Origin: an uncultured delta proteobacterium
Lineage (GTDB): Bacteria > Myxococcota_A > UBA9160 > JAFDET01
Length of the DNA: 64,000 bases
Assembly: GCA_947259215.1 (NCBI GenBank)
Contig: CAMYLJ010000011.1
Location: 50,037 to 114,036, forward strand
Reading direction: 5' to 3'
A program made the translations under genes and the position numbers. The notes under the pieces were generated by a model that worked only from the letters and a program-made list of their open reading frames with translations, did no database searches and was not told where the DNA came from. Below are positions 1 through 9,323 of the stretch, in pieces. The stretch's first letter is position 1. The number at the start of each line of letters is the position of its first letter.

Positions 1-1
1 C

Positions 2-766
2 TCGAACCCGTCGCGGCCCGCCGTGGTGGGGACGTTGAATCTCGCCCACGAGGAGTTGGCCGCTGCGACGGACGGGGCGTACGCGTACGTTGTTGAGCAA
101 CGCGTGTCCGATTTCGGGAGAAGCCTGGCCGTCGTCGACATCCGAGTTCCTTCGGCACCCTCTCTGGCTGCGCGACTCGCTCTCCCGGGGAACCCCCGAG
201 GTGCAGGAATTGATGTCGACGGCTCGCTCGCATATGTCTCCACCACAGATGCAGGTCTTCAGATTATCGATGTCAGCGACCCGCGAGCGCCTCGAATCAT
301 CGGCGGTACTGCGACTAGCTTCCTTGCGAATCGCGTCGCCGTGGACGGAGGCGTCGCGTTCCTCCACTCGTTTGGCAGCCTGTCCGTTGTCGACGCCCGC
401 GATCCGCGGAACGCATTCGAAGGGACACGAGGTCCGTTCGAGATCTACGGTGCGGACGCGGCAGCGGGCATACTGGTCTGGGCCGACCGTGCCGGCGTCC
501 GGACTGCGGACGCGTCGAACCCGAGCACGATCAGACTGCTCGGAAGCGTGAGCGGCGGAGGTCGGGGCCTTGCGATACTGGGCGACTACGCGTTCGAGGG
601 CACTTCAGCTGGGGTACGCGCCCTCGACATCTCGGATCCTACGCGCCCTGAGGTTGTTGACGATATCAAGCTGGCAGGTGGCATCCTGGAAGTGGTTGCG
701 GGAGGCAACCTGGTGCTCGCTGTGGATGGTTCGCTTAGCCTAAGCGTGATCTCCCTGGATCCGTAG
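2..766 (+). CDS. LVIVD beta-propeller repeat protein, 3' part
   Basis: The reading frame is open from the left edge, so only the C-terminal part (about 254 residues) is present; the first in-window ATG at 23 is internal. The protein is built from repeats of roughly 40 residues ending in a V-D-x-S-D-P-x-x-P signature (IIDVSDPRAPRIIG, VVDARDPRNA, ALDISDPTRPEVV). This is the LVIVD repeat, which folds into beta-propellers in secreted or surface proteins of deltaproteobacteria and relatives. Enzymatic residues are not visible; a structural or binding role outside the cytoplasm is inferred. A strong hairpin follows 25 bases after the stop, so this is the last gene of its transcript. Confidence 0.8.
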   Translation, partial: SNPSRPAVVGTLNLAHEELAAATDGAYAYVVEQRVSDFGRSLAVVDIRVPSAPSLAARLALPGNPRGAGIDVDGSLAYVSTTDAGLQIIDVSDPRAPRIIGGTATSFLANRVAVDGGVAFLHSFGSLSVVDARDPRNAFEGTRGPFEIYGADAAAGILVWADRAGVRTADASNPSTIRLLGSVSGGGRGLAILGDYAFEGTSAGVRALDISDPTRPEVVDDIKLAGGILEVVAGGNLVLAVDGSLSLSVISLDP

Positions 767-790
767 ACCGCTAGGTGAGAGTCGGCCCCT

Positions 791-828
791 GACAAGCGGG
801 GCGCCGGGGAACCGGCGCCCCGCTTGTC
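791..828 (+). terminator. Rho-independent terminator with GNRA loop
   Basis: A perfect 17-bp inverted repeat (791-807 with 812-828) closes on the tetraloop GGAA and is followed by only two T residues. It lies just after the LVIVD gene. The stem is perfect and GC-rich, but the U-tract is short. Confidence 0.8.
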
Positions 829-1210
829 TTCCCTGCTGGGGCAGCCCAGCCTGACGCGTCCGCGCCTGTGTTGTGTGGCACCAGCTCATGCCGCGGGTCC
901 GCGTTCCGCGCGTCTCGAACTCAGGCCAAGCAGGCCGCGCCAGGCGCCCTCGCGCGACGCGGACGCCCCGACTCCCGCGATCGGGCCCCGCCTCTTCTTG
1001 AAATCCCATGAATTCCTGCGCGAGGGCACCTGCGGGGGATTCGAGCCACAGAGCGCGTGCGCAGGGTGTTCGGATTCCGGACAGTAGGGGCTGCCCATAT
1101 CGAGGCGGCGGGAGAGCCGACCGCAGCGAGCAGGCCATCAAATCGTTATAGAACGAACGCTTGGGCCGATCCGCCTTGGATGCACGCTAACCCTCGTAGC
1201 AAGAGACGTC
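829..1210. other. Intergenic region, no gene recognised
   Basis: No convincing gene is seen. Open frames on both strands here have no recognisable domain. The only local structure of note is a 14-base inverted repeat (tcgttatagaacga, 1143-1156), about 60 bases upstream of the sigma-54 promoter, a plausible place for an activator-binding site. That role is inference. Confidence 0.5.
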
Positions 1211-1226
1211 GGGCACACAAGTTGCA
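1211..1226 (+). promoter_or_regulatory. Sigma-54 (-24/-12) promoter
   Basis: The sequence gggcacacaagttgca matches the RpoN consensus: GGCAC, a 5-base spacer, then TTGCA, with the invariant GG and GC 12 bases apart. A start near 1237 would give a leader of about 160 bases to the secreted protein at 1400. A sigma-54 activator gene lies 2.1 kb downstream. Confidence 0.7.
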
Positions 1227-1317
1227 TTGTGCACAGCATGGGTGTCGGCAAGGATTCGTTGAGCGGGGCGTAGCATCACCCTGCGGGGGAGGAGCTTTCG
1301 TCATCCGTTGCAGCGAT

Positions 1318-1340
1318 GCCGCGCCACCGGGTGGCGCGGC
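1318..1340 (+). promoter_or_regulatory. Leader hairpin upstream of the secreted protein gene
   Basis: A perfect 10-bp stem (gccgcgccac with gtggcgcggc) and 3-base loop lies in the predicted 5' leader, 60 bases before the start codon. No U-tract follows, so it is not an obvious terminator. It may affect mRNA stability or translation. Confidence 0.4.
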
Positions 1341-1399
1341 GGTTCGCTTCGTCCGCGCCGGACAATGCCGGATTGGACCATCAGGGCAAAGAGGAGAGA

Positions 1400-3337
1400 A
1401 TGATGATGGCAACAGGGAGAAAGAGTCGGTGGGTGACCATAGCCGCCGGAGTTCTGACGTTAAGTTGGCTTCTCGGGGGTTCGGAAGCGCGCGCGGGACT
1501 TGGTGCCGACCTGCAATGTGCGCCCCAGGATGTCGCGCCGGGGGATTTGCTTGACTGTCTAACGACCGCGGGCTTCTTCGAGGCAGCGCCGGCTGGTACT
1601 TCCGTTGACCCCGTGGTGCTCATAACGGAGAACCCGACGAACCCCCTGCCGGACGACTTGTTGGGAATCGGAATCTCTGGCGGGCTCATCGATATCCCTC
1701 AAAATTCAGCGGCGATCTGCCGTGACACCACCAACGAGCCTGCTCCTGATCCTCCGTTCACGCAGGACTTCGATAACAACAGCGCTATTTTGGTGGAGAA
1801 CAACGCGGCGTGCACTCTTAGGGGCAGTCCGGGGACAGCTTGCACAGTCGATGCGGCCGGAAACCCAGTTCCTGCTGGCAGCTGCACTTTGCCCTGCATC
1901 GTTTGCGAGCAGTCTACGGTCGGGAACCCGTTCGGGCCAGAGCCCGCGAGCGGCCTCACTTGTCCGGGCGACGCGGGTGTTCTACTCGCTAGAGGACAGG
2001 TTACGTTCGAGAATGACCCTCCCGACTGCGTGGTGCCCGACGTGTGCCCGGGCACTGAACGACCGGATATGCCTGGAACGTTCTTGTTCAGGGGATTTAC
2101 CAACTGGGAAGGTGAGGTAGGCGTCGGGCAGAACCCAGGTCTGACGGCAGGGGCCCTGGATACGTTCGATTTCAATTGTCGCGGGGGCTGTCCGGTCGTC
2201 GACCTCGAGAAGGAGTGCATTCGGGACCCGAACACTGGGCAGTGCGAGGGTGACATCGAGATCACGATCACCAACTCCTCGGCGAACCTAGCCGACGCTC
2301 CCGCTACGATGTGCACGGTCACGGATACGCTGGACCCCGACGGGGCTCCCATCAACATCCCGCTGACTTGTACGAGCGCGATGCAGGGCGTAGTGGATCC
2401 GGTGGCAGGTTTCGACATCCCCGTGGATGACGTCGTGACGTGCATGGGGGACACGGGCCCGCTGGCGGGGACCACGGTCGACGAGGCGTCCGTGGACTGC
2501 GAGGGGATCAACGACGAGCCGCCCGGGTGCATCTACGACGACACCGATCGTGCCACGTGCGCTTGTGACGTTGACAACTTCAAGTGCTACGCCGCCAAGT
2601 TCCCGCCGCGGGAACGGTTCCGGAAGCAGAGGGTGGACATCGTCGACCAGTTCGGCACTGCCACCGTTCTCGCCGTGCGCCCCACCGAGATCTGCAACCC
2701 GGTCGACAAGAACGGCGAGGGGATCGAGGATCCCGAGGCGCATCTGATGTGCTACAAGGTGCGCAAGCTCCTCCCGCGGGGCAGGAGTGGTCGTTGGGCG
2801 ATCCGCGGCACCGACCAGTTCGGGTCGGAGGAGCTGCGCGTCTCCCGGCATCGGGAGATCTGCCTGCCGGCGCTCAAGAACTGCGTGCCGGACGATACGG
2901 TGGACCCGCCGGTCACCTGCGATCTCGACGCGCTCGAGCAGAGGCTGGCGCACCTGCAGTGCTACCTCGGTCGGACGGAGCGGGGGACGCCTGCGCTCAC
3001 TCCCATTGCGGGGCTGAGCCTGGAGGACCAGTTCGAGAGCCAGAGCTACGACGCGAGGAAGGCGTCACTGTGGTGCAACCCGCTCTTCCAGAAGAACGCG
3101 GAGCAGTTCACTCCGCCGCAGTGGTCCGATCCCCTGCCGTTCCCGGTGCCTGGCACCGAGACGCCGTCGCAAGACGTGCACTACAAGTGCTACGACATCG
3201 GGGACTCGGACAACCAGGATCGGTTCCGCGGACGGACGGTGGAGATCGAGGATCAGTTCCACCCGAATGGTCAGACCGTTCGAGCGGGACGGCCGACTCG
3301 CCTGTGCGAGCCTGCCGTCAAGCAGCTGCTCAACTAG
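1400..3337 (+). CDS. Secreted protein with four C-terminal Cys/DQFG repeats
   Basis: The 645-residue protein starts at ATG 1400 behind the Shine-Dalgarno sequence GAGGAGAG; the frame opens further upstream, but nothing there looks coded. Residues 1-33 form a signal peptide (basic start, hydrophobic core, SEARAG). The middle is Cys-rich, with a segment around residues 270-340 resembling a DUF11-like beta domain (EITITNSSANL). The C-terminal 240 residues hold four copies of a unit with K/L-C-Y at the start, D-Q-F in the middle and L-C-x-P at the end, as in DUF7450-type secreted proteins. The Cys spacing suggests disulfides. The function is unknown. Expression is probably sigma-54 dependent, from the promoter at 1211. 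Confidence 0.85.
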   Translation: MMMATGRKSRWVTIAAGVLTLSWLLGGSEARAGLGADLQCAPQDVAPGDLLDCLTTAGFFEAAPAGTSVDPVVLITENPTNPLPDDLLGIGISGGLIDIPQNSAAICRDTTNEPAPDPPFTQDFDNNSAILVENNAACTLRGSPGTACTVDAAGNPVPAGSCTLPCIVCEQSTVGNPFGPEPASGLTCPGDAGVLLARGQVTFENDPPDCVVPDVCPGTERPDMPGTFLFRGFTNWEGEVGVGQNPGLTAGALDTFDFNCRGGCPVVDLEKECIRDPNTGQCEGDIEITITNSSANLADAPATMCTVTDTLDPDGAPINIPLTCTSAMQGVVDPVAGFDIPVDDVVTCMGDTGPLAGTTVDEASVDCEGINDEPPGCIYDDTDRATCACDVDNFKCYAAKFPPRERFRKQRVDIVDQFGTATVLAVRPTEICNPVDKNGEGIEDPEAHLMCYKVRKLLPRGRSGRWAIRGTDQFGSEELRVSRHREICLPALKNCVPDDTVDPPVTCDLDALEQRLAHLQCYLGRTERGTPALTPIAGLSLEDQFESQSYDARKASLWCNPLFQKNAEQFTPPQWSDPLPFPVPGTETPSQDVHYKCYDIGDSDNQDRFRGRTVEIEDQFHPNGQTVRAGRPTRLCEPAVKQLLN

Positions 3338-3376
3338 AGCGGGGTCGGTTCAGCTCTCTGAGCTGAGACAGAGACA

Positions 3377-3404
3377 CGCCCCACCGCCGAGAGGCGGTGG
3401 GGCG
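3377..3404 (+). terminator. Rho-independent terminator with GAGA loop
   Basis: A perfect 12-bp stem (3377-3388 with 3393-3404) with a GNRA loop is followed by cgtcttt, 39 bases after the stop codon of the secreted repeat protein. Confidence 0.75.
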
Positions 3405-3544
3405 TCGTCTTTGTGGGCACCCGGGCTGCCTTCGGGGCCAGCTCCGGATGACAAGGTCCCCCGTGGGGCCACGCCCCGAGTGTCAGCTACCCCGCACAGG
3501 GCTGTCCGAGATACCGAAACGGTGTCGGGGAAGGGAGGGCTCCG

Positions 3545-5008
3545 CTAGCCGCGGGGCTGGCGCGGCTGGGCGTCTTCGCGTGCCGCGGGCTCCGGGATCC
3601 CGTGGCGGCGCATCAGCTCGTAGAGCTGGGTGCGGCTGATGCCCAGGGTGCGGGCGGCCTCGGACTTGTTCCAGCCCGTGTGCTCGAGTGCGGCGCGCAG
3701 GCACTCGATCTCGGCGGCGTGGCGCGCCTCGCGCAACAGGAAGGTCGTCGGCTGGCGGGCGCAGGCCTGGTCGAGGTCGAGATCCGCCAGGGTGACCCGC
3801 GATCCCTCCGCGACGACGACGGCGCGGCGCACGCGGTTGATCAGCTCGCGCACGTTGCCCGGCCACGCGGCGCGCAGGATGGCTCGCTGGGCGTCGTCGT
3901 CGAAGCCCTCGAAGGCCCGCCCGGCCTCGGCCGCGTAGCCCTCCAGGAACCGGTCGGCCAGCAGGGCCGCGTCCGCGCCCCGTTCGCGCAGGGGCGGCAG
4001 GTGCAGGCTGAAGACGTTGAGGCGGTAGAAGAGGTCCTCGCGGAAGCTGCCGTCGGCGACGGCGCCGCGCAGGTCGTGGTTGGTGGCCGCGATCACGCGC
4101 ACGTCGAGGGGGATGCGGCGCAGCCCGCCCACGTGCTCCACCACGTGGTCCTCGAGGAAGCGCAGGATCTTCACCTGCACCGGGGGAGTGAGATCGCCGA
4201 TCTCGTCGAGGAAGAGCGTTCCCCCGTGGGCCGTCTCGAAGCGCCCGCGCTGGGCCGTGGTAGCGCCCGTGAAGGCGCCCTTCTCGCGACCGAAGAGCTC
4301 CGACTCGAGCAGATTCTCGGGGACCGCTGCGCAGTTGATGGGAACGAAGGGGCCCTTCGCCCGGGGGCTGAACTCATGGATGGAGAGCGCGGCGAGCTCC
4401 TTTCCCGTCCCGCTCTCGCCGGTGATGAGAACCGGGACGTCGCTCACCGCCACGCGGCGGATCAGCGTCACGATGCTCCGGATCTGCGGGCTGTCTCCGA
4501 CGAGACGGTTGAAATCCTCGACGGAGGACTCGGCCTGCCTCGCTGCGAGAACGGGTGCGTTCGGTGTGAGAACGGGTCCGTTCGTTCGCGCGCCCTCCTG
4601 CTCCATGCGACGCATGGCGGCCGCCGCGCGCAACCGCTCCGCGCAGGTCTCCGCGCCGGCCTCGGGGCTCAGGACCTCCCAGGCGCCGGCGGCCGCCGCG
4701 GCACGCGCTCCATCGGAATCCTTACCCGGCACGAGCACCAGGACGCGCGCGCGCGGATCCCGCTCCCGGATGCGCCCGAGGATCCCGCGGACAATCGGGC
4801 CGCGCGTCGCGTCGGGGATGGTCTCGCTGTCGATCAAGGTCGCGTCGCACCCGGCGGCCCAGTCGCCGGCGTCCGCGTCCTCGAGCGCGGCCATCACGGT
4901 GAATTCCACCTTGAGGTCCGACGGCAACGCCGACGCGATCTGCGCTTCGAGGCCGGCGGGAACGCCGGCTAGGAGGACCCGCATCCCCTGAGGATTCGCC
5001 TCTTCCAC
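3545..5008 (-). CDS. Sigma-54-dependent response-regulator-like activator
   Basis: The 487-residue protein is an NtrC-type enhancer-binding protein. Residues 9-135 form a receiver-like domain with a candidate phosphoacceptor at Asp60 (LIDSE), but the usual N-terminal acidic pair is absent, so phosphorylation is uncertain. The AAA+ domain has Walker A GESGTGKE (197-204), the sigma-54 contact loop GAFTGA (244-249) and Walker B LFLDEIGD. A Fis-type helix-turn-helix (NKSEAARTLGISRTQLYEL) ends the protein. No histidine kinase is adjacent. Sigma-54 promoters at 1211 and 8591 are candidate targets. A PrsR-like role in PEP-CTERM/exosortase regulation is possible given the exosortase locus, but not shown. 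Confidence 0.9.
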   Translation of the reverse strand: MEEANPQGMRVLLAGVPAGLEAQIASALPSDLKVEFTVMAALEDADAGDWAAGCDATLIDSETIPDATRGPIVRGILGRIRERDPRARVLVLVPGKDSDGARAAAAAGAWEVLSPEAGAETCAERLRAAAAMRRMEQEGARTNGPVLTPNAPVLAARQAESSVEDFNRLVGDSPQIRSIVTLIRRVAVSDVPVLITGESGTGKELAALSIHEFSPRAKGPFVPINCAAVPENLLESELFGREKGAFTGATTAQRGRFETAHGGTLFLDEIGDLTPPVQVKILRFLEDHVVEHVGGLRRIPLDVRVIAATNHDLRGAVADGSFREDLFYRLNVFSLHLPPLRERGADAALLADRFLEGYAAEAGRAFEGFDDDAQRAILRAAWPGNVRELINRVRRAVVVAEGSRVTLADLDLDQACARQPTTFLLREARHAAEIECLRAALEHTGWNKSEAARTLGISRTQLYELMRRHGIPEPAAREDAQPRQPRG

Positions 5009-5056
5009 GTGTTTCCCGCCCCATCCTGCCGGGGGTCCAGCGCCCCGAAGACGAAC

Positions 5057-5119
5057 CCTAGCGTCCCGATCGCTCAGTATAAGCGCCTACAGGTACCTAC
5101 ACCGAAAAAATACGCTAGG
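5057..5119. promoter_or_regulatory. AT-richer upstream region with inverted repeats
   Basis: Upstream of the activator gene, the 7-mers CCTAGCG (5057-5063) and CGCTAGG (5113-5119) form an inverted repeat around a stretch containing the palindrome aggtacct and a minus-strand TATACT (5076-5081). This is a plausible promoter/operator area; no good -35 is visible. Confidence 0.3.
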
Positions 5120-5198
5120 AAAACAAACCGTGTTCGAATGTCGGCTGAACGACCTGCGTGGGTGCAAGGGCGTCAGCACCCGTGGGGGCCCACAGGGG

Positions 5199-5885
5199 TC
5201 AGAAGAGGATCAAACGCCGAAACGCTTCGGCTGGGAAGCCGCGCTCCGCTTGTACACTGTGTTCTTCGGCGTCGGTCTCTTCGAAGAGGCGGCGGGGAAG
5301 CTGGCTCACGTGAAAGGCCAACGCAGAGCGTTTGTTGGCGCGAGTCGGACTCGTATCGACGAAGTGATCGGGCTCTGCCGTGTCAAAAAACCACACCTCG
5401 CGCACCATCCAGGGCGAAAATCCCCTCGCAGTGAGCTCGGGATAGTAGCTCCGCAGCTCCGCTCGCGGGTGGATCGCGTCGAGTGTGGCCACCCCGGCGG
5501 CTCGGTTGTCGCTGTGTCCGAGTCGCATCGCGTCATTGACTTTTCGCCAGAGGTTCGTCGGATCGTGGGTCAGGATGAGCTCCGGCCGCCTGCGCCGGAC
5601 CTCCTTCACGATGGCGCGGCGCACGGGCTCGGTGGCCTCGAGCTGGCCGTCCGGGTATCCCAGGAATACGACCTGTTCCGCCGAGAGCGCCTCCGCCGCC
5701 CGCTCGGCCTCCCCGCGCCGGACGCTCGCCAGATCTTCCTCGGCCCCGAAGCCGCGCGCCCCGTCGGTGCAGACCAGGATCGTGACCGAGGCGCCCTTGC
5801 GAGCCATCTCGCTCAGCGTGGCACCCGCGTAGAACTCGACGTCGCCTGGATGCGCACCGATGGCGAGAACGTGCTTCGGGTGCAT
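5199..5885 (-). CDS. PIG-L/LmbE-family deacetylase
   Basis: The 228-residue protein has the family fold: N-terminal AHPGDVEF (the usual AHPDD with one Asp replaced by Gly), THDP in the middle and the His motif HSDNRAAG. These place it with zinc-dependent N-acetylglucosaminyl deacetylases such as LmbE, MshB and PIG-L relatives. The replaced Asp (AHPGD) may alter the general base, so activity should not be assumed. ATG 5885 is preferred over upstream GTG 5891 because GAGGTG lies just before it. The substrate is unknown. It is transcribed alone, away from the decayed region upstream. Confidence 0.8.
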   Translation of the reverse strand: MHPKHVLAIGAHPGDVEFYAGATLSEMARKGASVTILVCTDGARGFGAEEDLASVRRGEAERAAEALSAEQVVFLGYPDGQLEATEPVRRAIVKEVRRRRPELILTHDPTNLWRKVNDAMRLGHSDNRAAGVATLDAIHPRAELRSYYPELTARGFSPWMVREVWFFDTAEPDHFVDTSPTRANKRSALAFHVSQLPRRLFEETDAEEHSVQAERGFPAEAFRRLILF

Positions 5886-6299
5886 CAACACCTCGCTGGG
5901 GAGCTCATCTCGCTCCTCTGCAGGCAGCGCGAGGGGCTATGCGCGGGAACGGCGCCCCCGGGACCCGGCCCCGGCCGGCGAAGCCCGACGTTCGTCCGAC
6001 GCCCGACGCGAGCCCGGGCCGCCCGCGAATTTCCGCTGCACTGCCCCGTGAGTCGACCCTTCCACTCCCCCGCCACGGCGCATGGACGCAAGTGCTGTGC
6101 CAAGGTGACGTGGATGGGGCGGCGGCTTGCGCGCACGAGCGCCCCGCTCCTCCGACGGGAATTCCCCTCCGCCGTCCGGAAAACCGGACGCCGCGCGTCC
6201 GGTTGTTCCCGGAGGCGCACAGGCGCGGGGCGGGCGTTCAGACCAGGCGGGCCAGCGCTGCGACGCCGATTCGGCAGCTGCGGGCGAACCGACGGGCAA
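5886..6299. other. Unassigned region between PIG-L gene and IclR remnant
   Basis: About 410 bases without a recognisable gene. Frames are open on both strands but give low-complexity Arg/Pro/Ala-rich translations typical of non-coding GC-rich DNA. It may hold the unrecognisable 5' part of the IclR remnant that follows. Confidence 0.4.
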
Positions 6300-6542
6300 G
6301 CACGCTTTGCGCTCCACCGCAGGGAGCTCGTCCGCATCCGCAAGCGCGGCTACGCAACCTACCGGGGGGAGTGGCTGCGTGACGTGGCATCGATTGGAGC
6401 CGTGATCCGAGGCTGGGACCGTCGCGCCGAAGGCGCGATCGTGATCGCCGCTCCGGCGGAACGGCTCCCTCGAAGCCGCGTCGCGGAGCTCGGCAAGAAG
6501 GTCGTCGCGGCCGCGAACGAGATCAGCAGCCGGTCCGATTGA
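6300..6542 (+). pseudogene. IclR-family regulator, C-terminal remnant
   Basis: The last 77 or so codons read like the end of an IclR effector-binding domain: LVRIRKRGYATYRGEW matches the typical 'L..IR.rGyA...gE', followed by IVIAAPAERL and an ending VAAANEISSRSD that resembles the family's final helix. There is no helix-turn-helix domain upstream in any frame, and the expected 'G..alaAPv.d..g' region is already shortened. The open frame continues far upstream but is not coding-like. I read it as a truncated remnant. It ends tail to tail, with a 20-base overlap, against an acyl-CoA dehydrogenase remnant. Confidence 0.65.
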
Positions 6543-6808
6543 CGCGAAGGCGGCGGGGTCGCGGCCCGCCGCCCTCGTACGACCGGGGCAGGCCCAGGTC
6601 CCATTCGCTCACGAAGTTCAGGATCATCTCGCGCGACACTGGTGCGGTCTTCAGCAGGCGGGCTCCGTTGTACATGTCGAGGAAGCCGTACTCCTCGGTG
6701 AACCCGTTGCCGCCGTGCACCTCGATGCAGACGTCCGCGCTGCGCAGCGCCAACCAGATGGAGGCGGTGGTGGCGCGGCTCCGGAAACGCGAGCCGAAGT
6801 TTTCCGAC
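6523..6808 (-). pseudogene. Acyl-CoA dehydrogenase, C-terminal remnant
   Basis: About 95 codons encode the last helices of an acyl-CoA dehydrogenase: WLALRSADVCIEVHGGNGF followed by TEEYGFLDMYNGARLLKTA, the well-known 'A.qvhGG.Gyt.eyp..r..Rd.r' region near the FAD and dimer interface. The N-terminal and middle domains that bind substrate and carry the catalytic Glu are missing. The readable homology stops near 6808, and the neighbouring sigma-54 activator gene begins at 6826. A full gene is about 1.1-1.2 kb, so at least two thirds has been lost. Confidence 0.75.
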
Positions 6809-6825
6809 CCCGAAAGCTGACCCGC

Positions 6826-8457
<1,632 letters not shown>

Positions 8458-8470
8458 GGCTCCACGATTC

Positions 8471-8525
8471 GACGAAATCTCGTCCTTGGCAAGCGAAATC
8501 TCGCTGATGACGATTCTTCGTCATC
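8471..8525. promoter_or_regulatory. Three inverted-repeat operators (CGA-N4-TCG)
   Basis: Three palindromes share the core CGA-N4-TCG: gacgaaatctcgtc (8471-8484), agcgaaatctcgct (8492-8505) and gatgacgattcttcgtcatc (8506-8525). The centres are 21 and 17 bases apart. They lie 65-120 bases upstream of the sigma-54 promoter, the normal position for enhancer sites, and beside the activator gene. A weaker related palindrome (cgattgaatcg) is at 8554-8564. Confidence 0.65.
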
Positions 8526-8590
8526 GCCAGACGATCGGGCTGATCTCTTCAAGCGATTGAATCGATTGAGCTTTTCTCCCTTCCTCTGGC

Positions 8591-8608
8591 TTGGCACGAA
8601 GCCTGCTC
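8591..8608 (+). promoter_or_regulatory. Sigma-54 (-24/-12) promoter of the DJ-1/PfpI remnant
   Basis: TTGGCACGAAGCCTGCTC has the invariant GG and GC 12 bases apart and matches the RpoN consensus at nearly all positions. It lies 30 bases before the ATG at 8638. Confidence 0.8.
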
Positions 8609-8637
8609 TATCCGGAACGAAGCCAAAGAGAAGGAAC

Positions 8638-9069
8638 ATGCCCAGGCCGCCGCGCTCCCACCTCCGCCAGCCGGGATTCCGGCTCGGCGTCTACGTCTTC
8701 AAGGACGCGGAGGTGATCGACTACGCCGCCCCGATCGGCGTCTTCTCGGTGGCGCGACGCTTCGATCCCGAGCTCGACGCCTTCCTGGTGGCCGAGGCCG
8801 GGCATCCCGGGCAGACCCAGGCCGGCCTGACCGTCGTCCCCAGCTACTGCTTCAACGACCGCCCTGCCCTCGACGCCTTCCTGATTGCCGGCCGCATCGT
8901 CAGCGCCGGCGGCATCAGCGCCGGCATGGAGATGGGCTTCCACCTGCTGCGCCGCGCGGGCTACGACGAGTCGTTCATCGACGAGGTGGCGCGGGTGATG
9001 GAGTAGCACCGCGCCTACGACGTGCTGCGAAACGACATCGAGTACGCGGCCGGCGTTGCCGCCGCATAG
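8638..9069 (+). pseudogene. DJ-1/PfpI-family protein with internal deletion and stop
   Basis: The first 80 residues are a normal DJ-1/PfpI N-terminus (VYVFKDAEVIDYAAPIGVF, then VPSYCFNDRPALDAFLI). The text then jumps straight to the family's C-terminal piece (AGRIVSAGGISAGMEMGFHL, DEVARVME). About 80 residues that normally carry the GG loop and the nucleophile Cys elbow are missing, in frame. At 9004-9006 TAG replaces the usual Tyr codon of the MEYHRAY-type ending; the same frame continues as HRAYDVLRNDIEYAAG to a second stop at 9067. The protein could not be active. A good Shine-Dalgarno sequence and a sigma-54 promoter remain upstream. Confidence 0.8.
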
Positions 9070-9080
9070 GGAGGACGACC

Positions 9081-9275
9081 ATGATCGCCGCCATGATGAC
9101 CTACGAGCGACCCGCAGCGGTTCGAACGACGACGCTCCTGGACCTGGTGTCCGAGCTGGTGGACGCCGGAGGCAGCGACCGGGAAGTGGTGACGTCGGTC
9201 CTCGACCTGATCGATCGGGGTCGAGTACGGCTCGTCGGCCAGATCCGCGAACCCGACCTGCGGGTTCGCATCTGA
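9081..9275 (+). CDS. Small hypothetical protein
   Basis: The 64-residue product is preceded by GGGAGGA at a good distance. It has no signal peptide or membrane segment. The middle reads LLDLVSELVDAGGSD then VVTSVLDLIDRGRVRLVGQ, a helical pattern ending in a short beta strand, seen in small uncharacterised proteins of GC-rich proteobacteria. An 8-bp hairpin (gcgaaccc with gggttcgc) overlaps its 3' end and may act as a weak terminator. It follows the PfpI remnant by 11 bases and may have been its operon partner. Confidence 0.55.
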   Translation: MIAAMMTYERPAAVRTTTLLDLVSELVDAGGSDREVVTSVLDLIDRGRVRLVGQIREPDLRVRI

Positions 9276-9323
9276 CGAAGCCGCGCGCGGTTCACCTGGC
9301 CCGGACGAGAAGGAGAAGCCGAA

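Noticed and set aside
1030-1060. ggattcgagcc, resembling a tRNA T-arm
   Set aside because: No acceptor stem, D-arm or anticodon arm can be drawn around it on either strand.
740-1141. 133-codon minus-strand frame in the first intergenic region
   Set aside because: No ribosome site, no motif, and it crosses the terminator hairpin at 791-828.
5076-5104. Sigma-70 promoter for the activator gene at 3545-5008
   Set aside because: TATACT is present on the minus strand, but the position 17 bases upstream (cggtgt) does not resemble a -35 element.
9004-9006. In-frame stop in the DJ-1/PfpI frame as another recoded codon
   Set aside because: It is TAG, not TGA, replaces a Tyr position, and the protein also lacks its catalytic middle; simple decay explains it.
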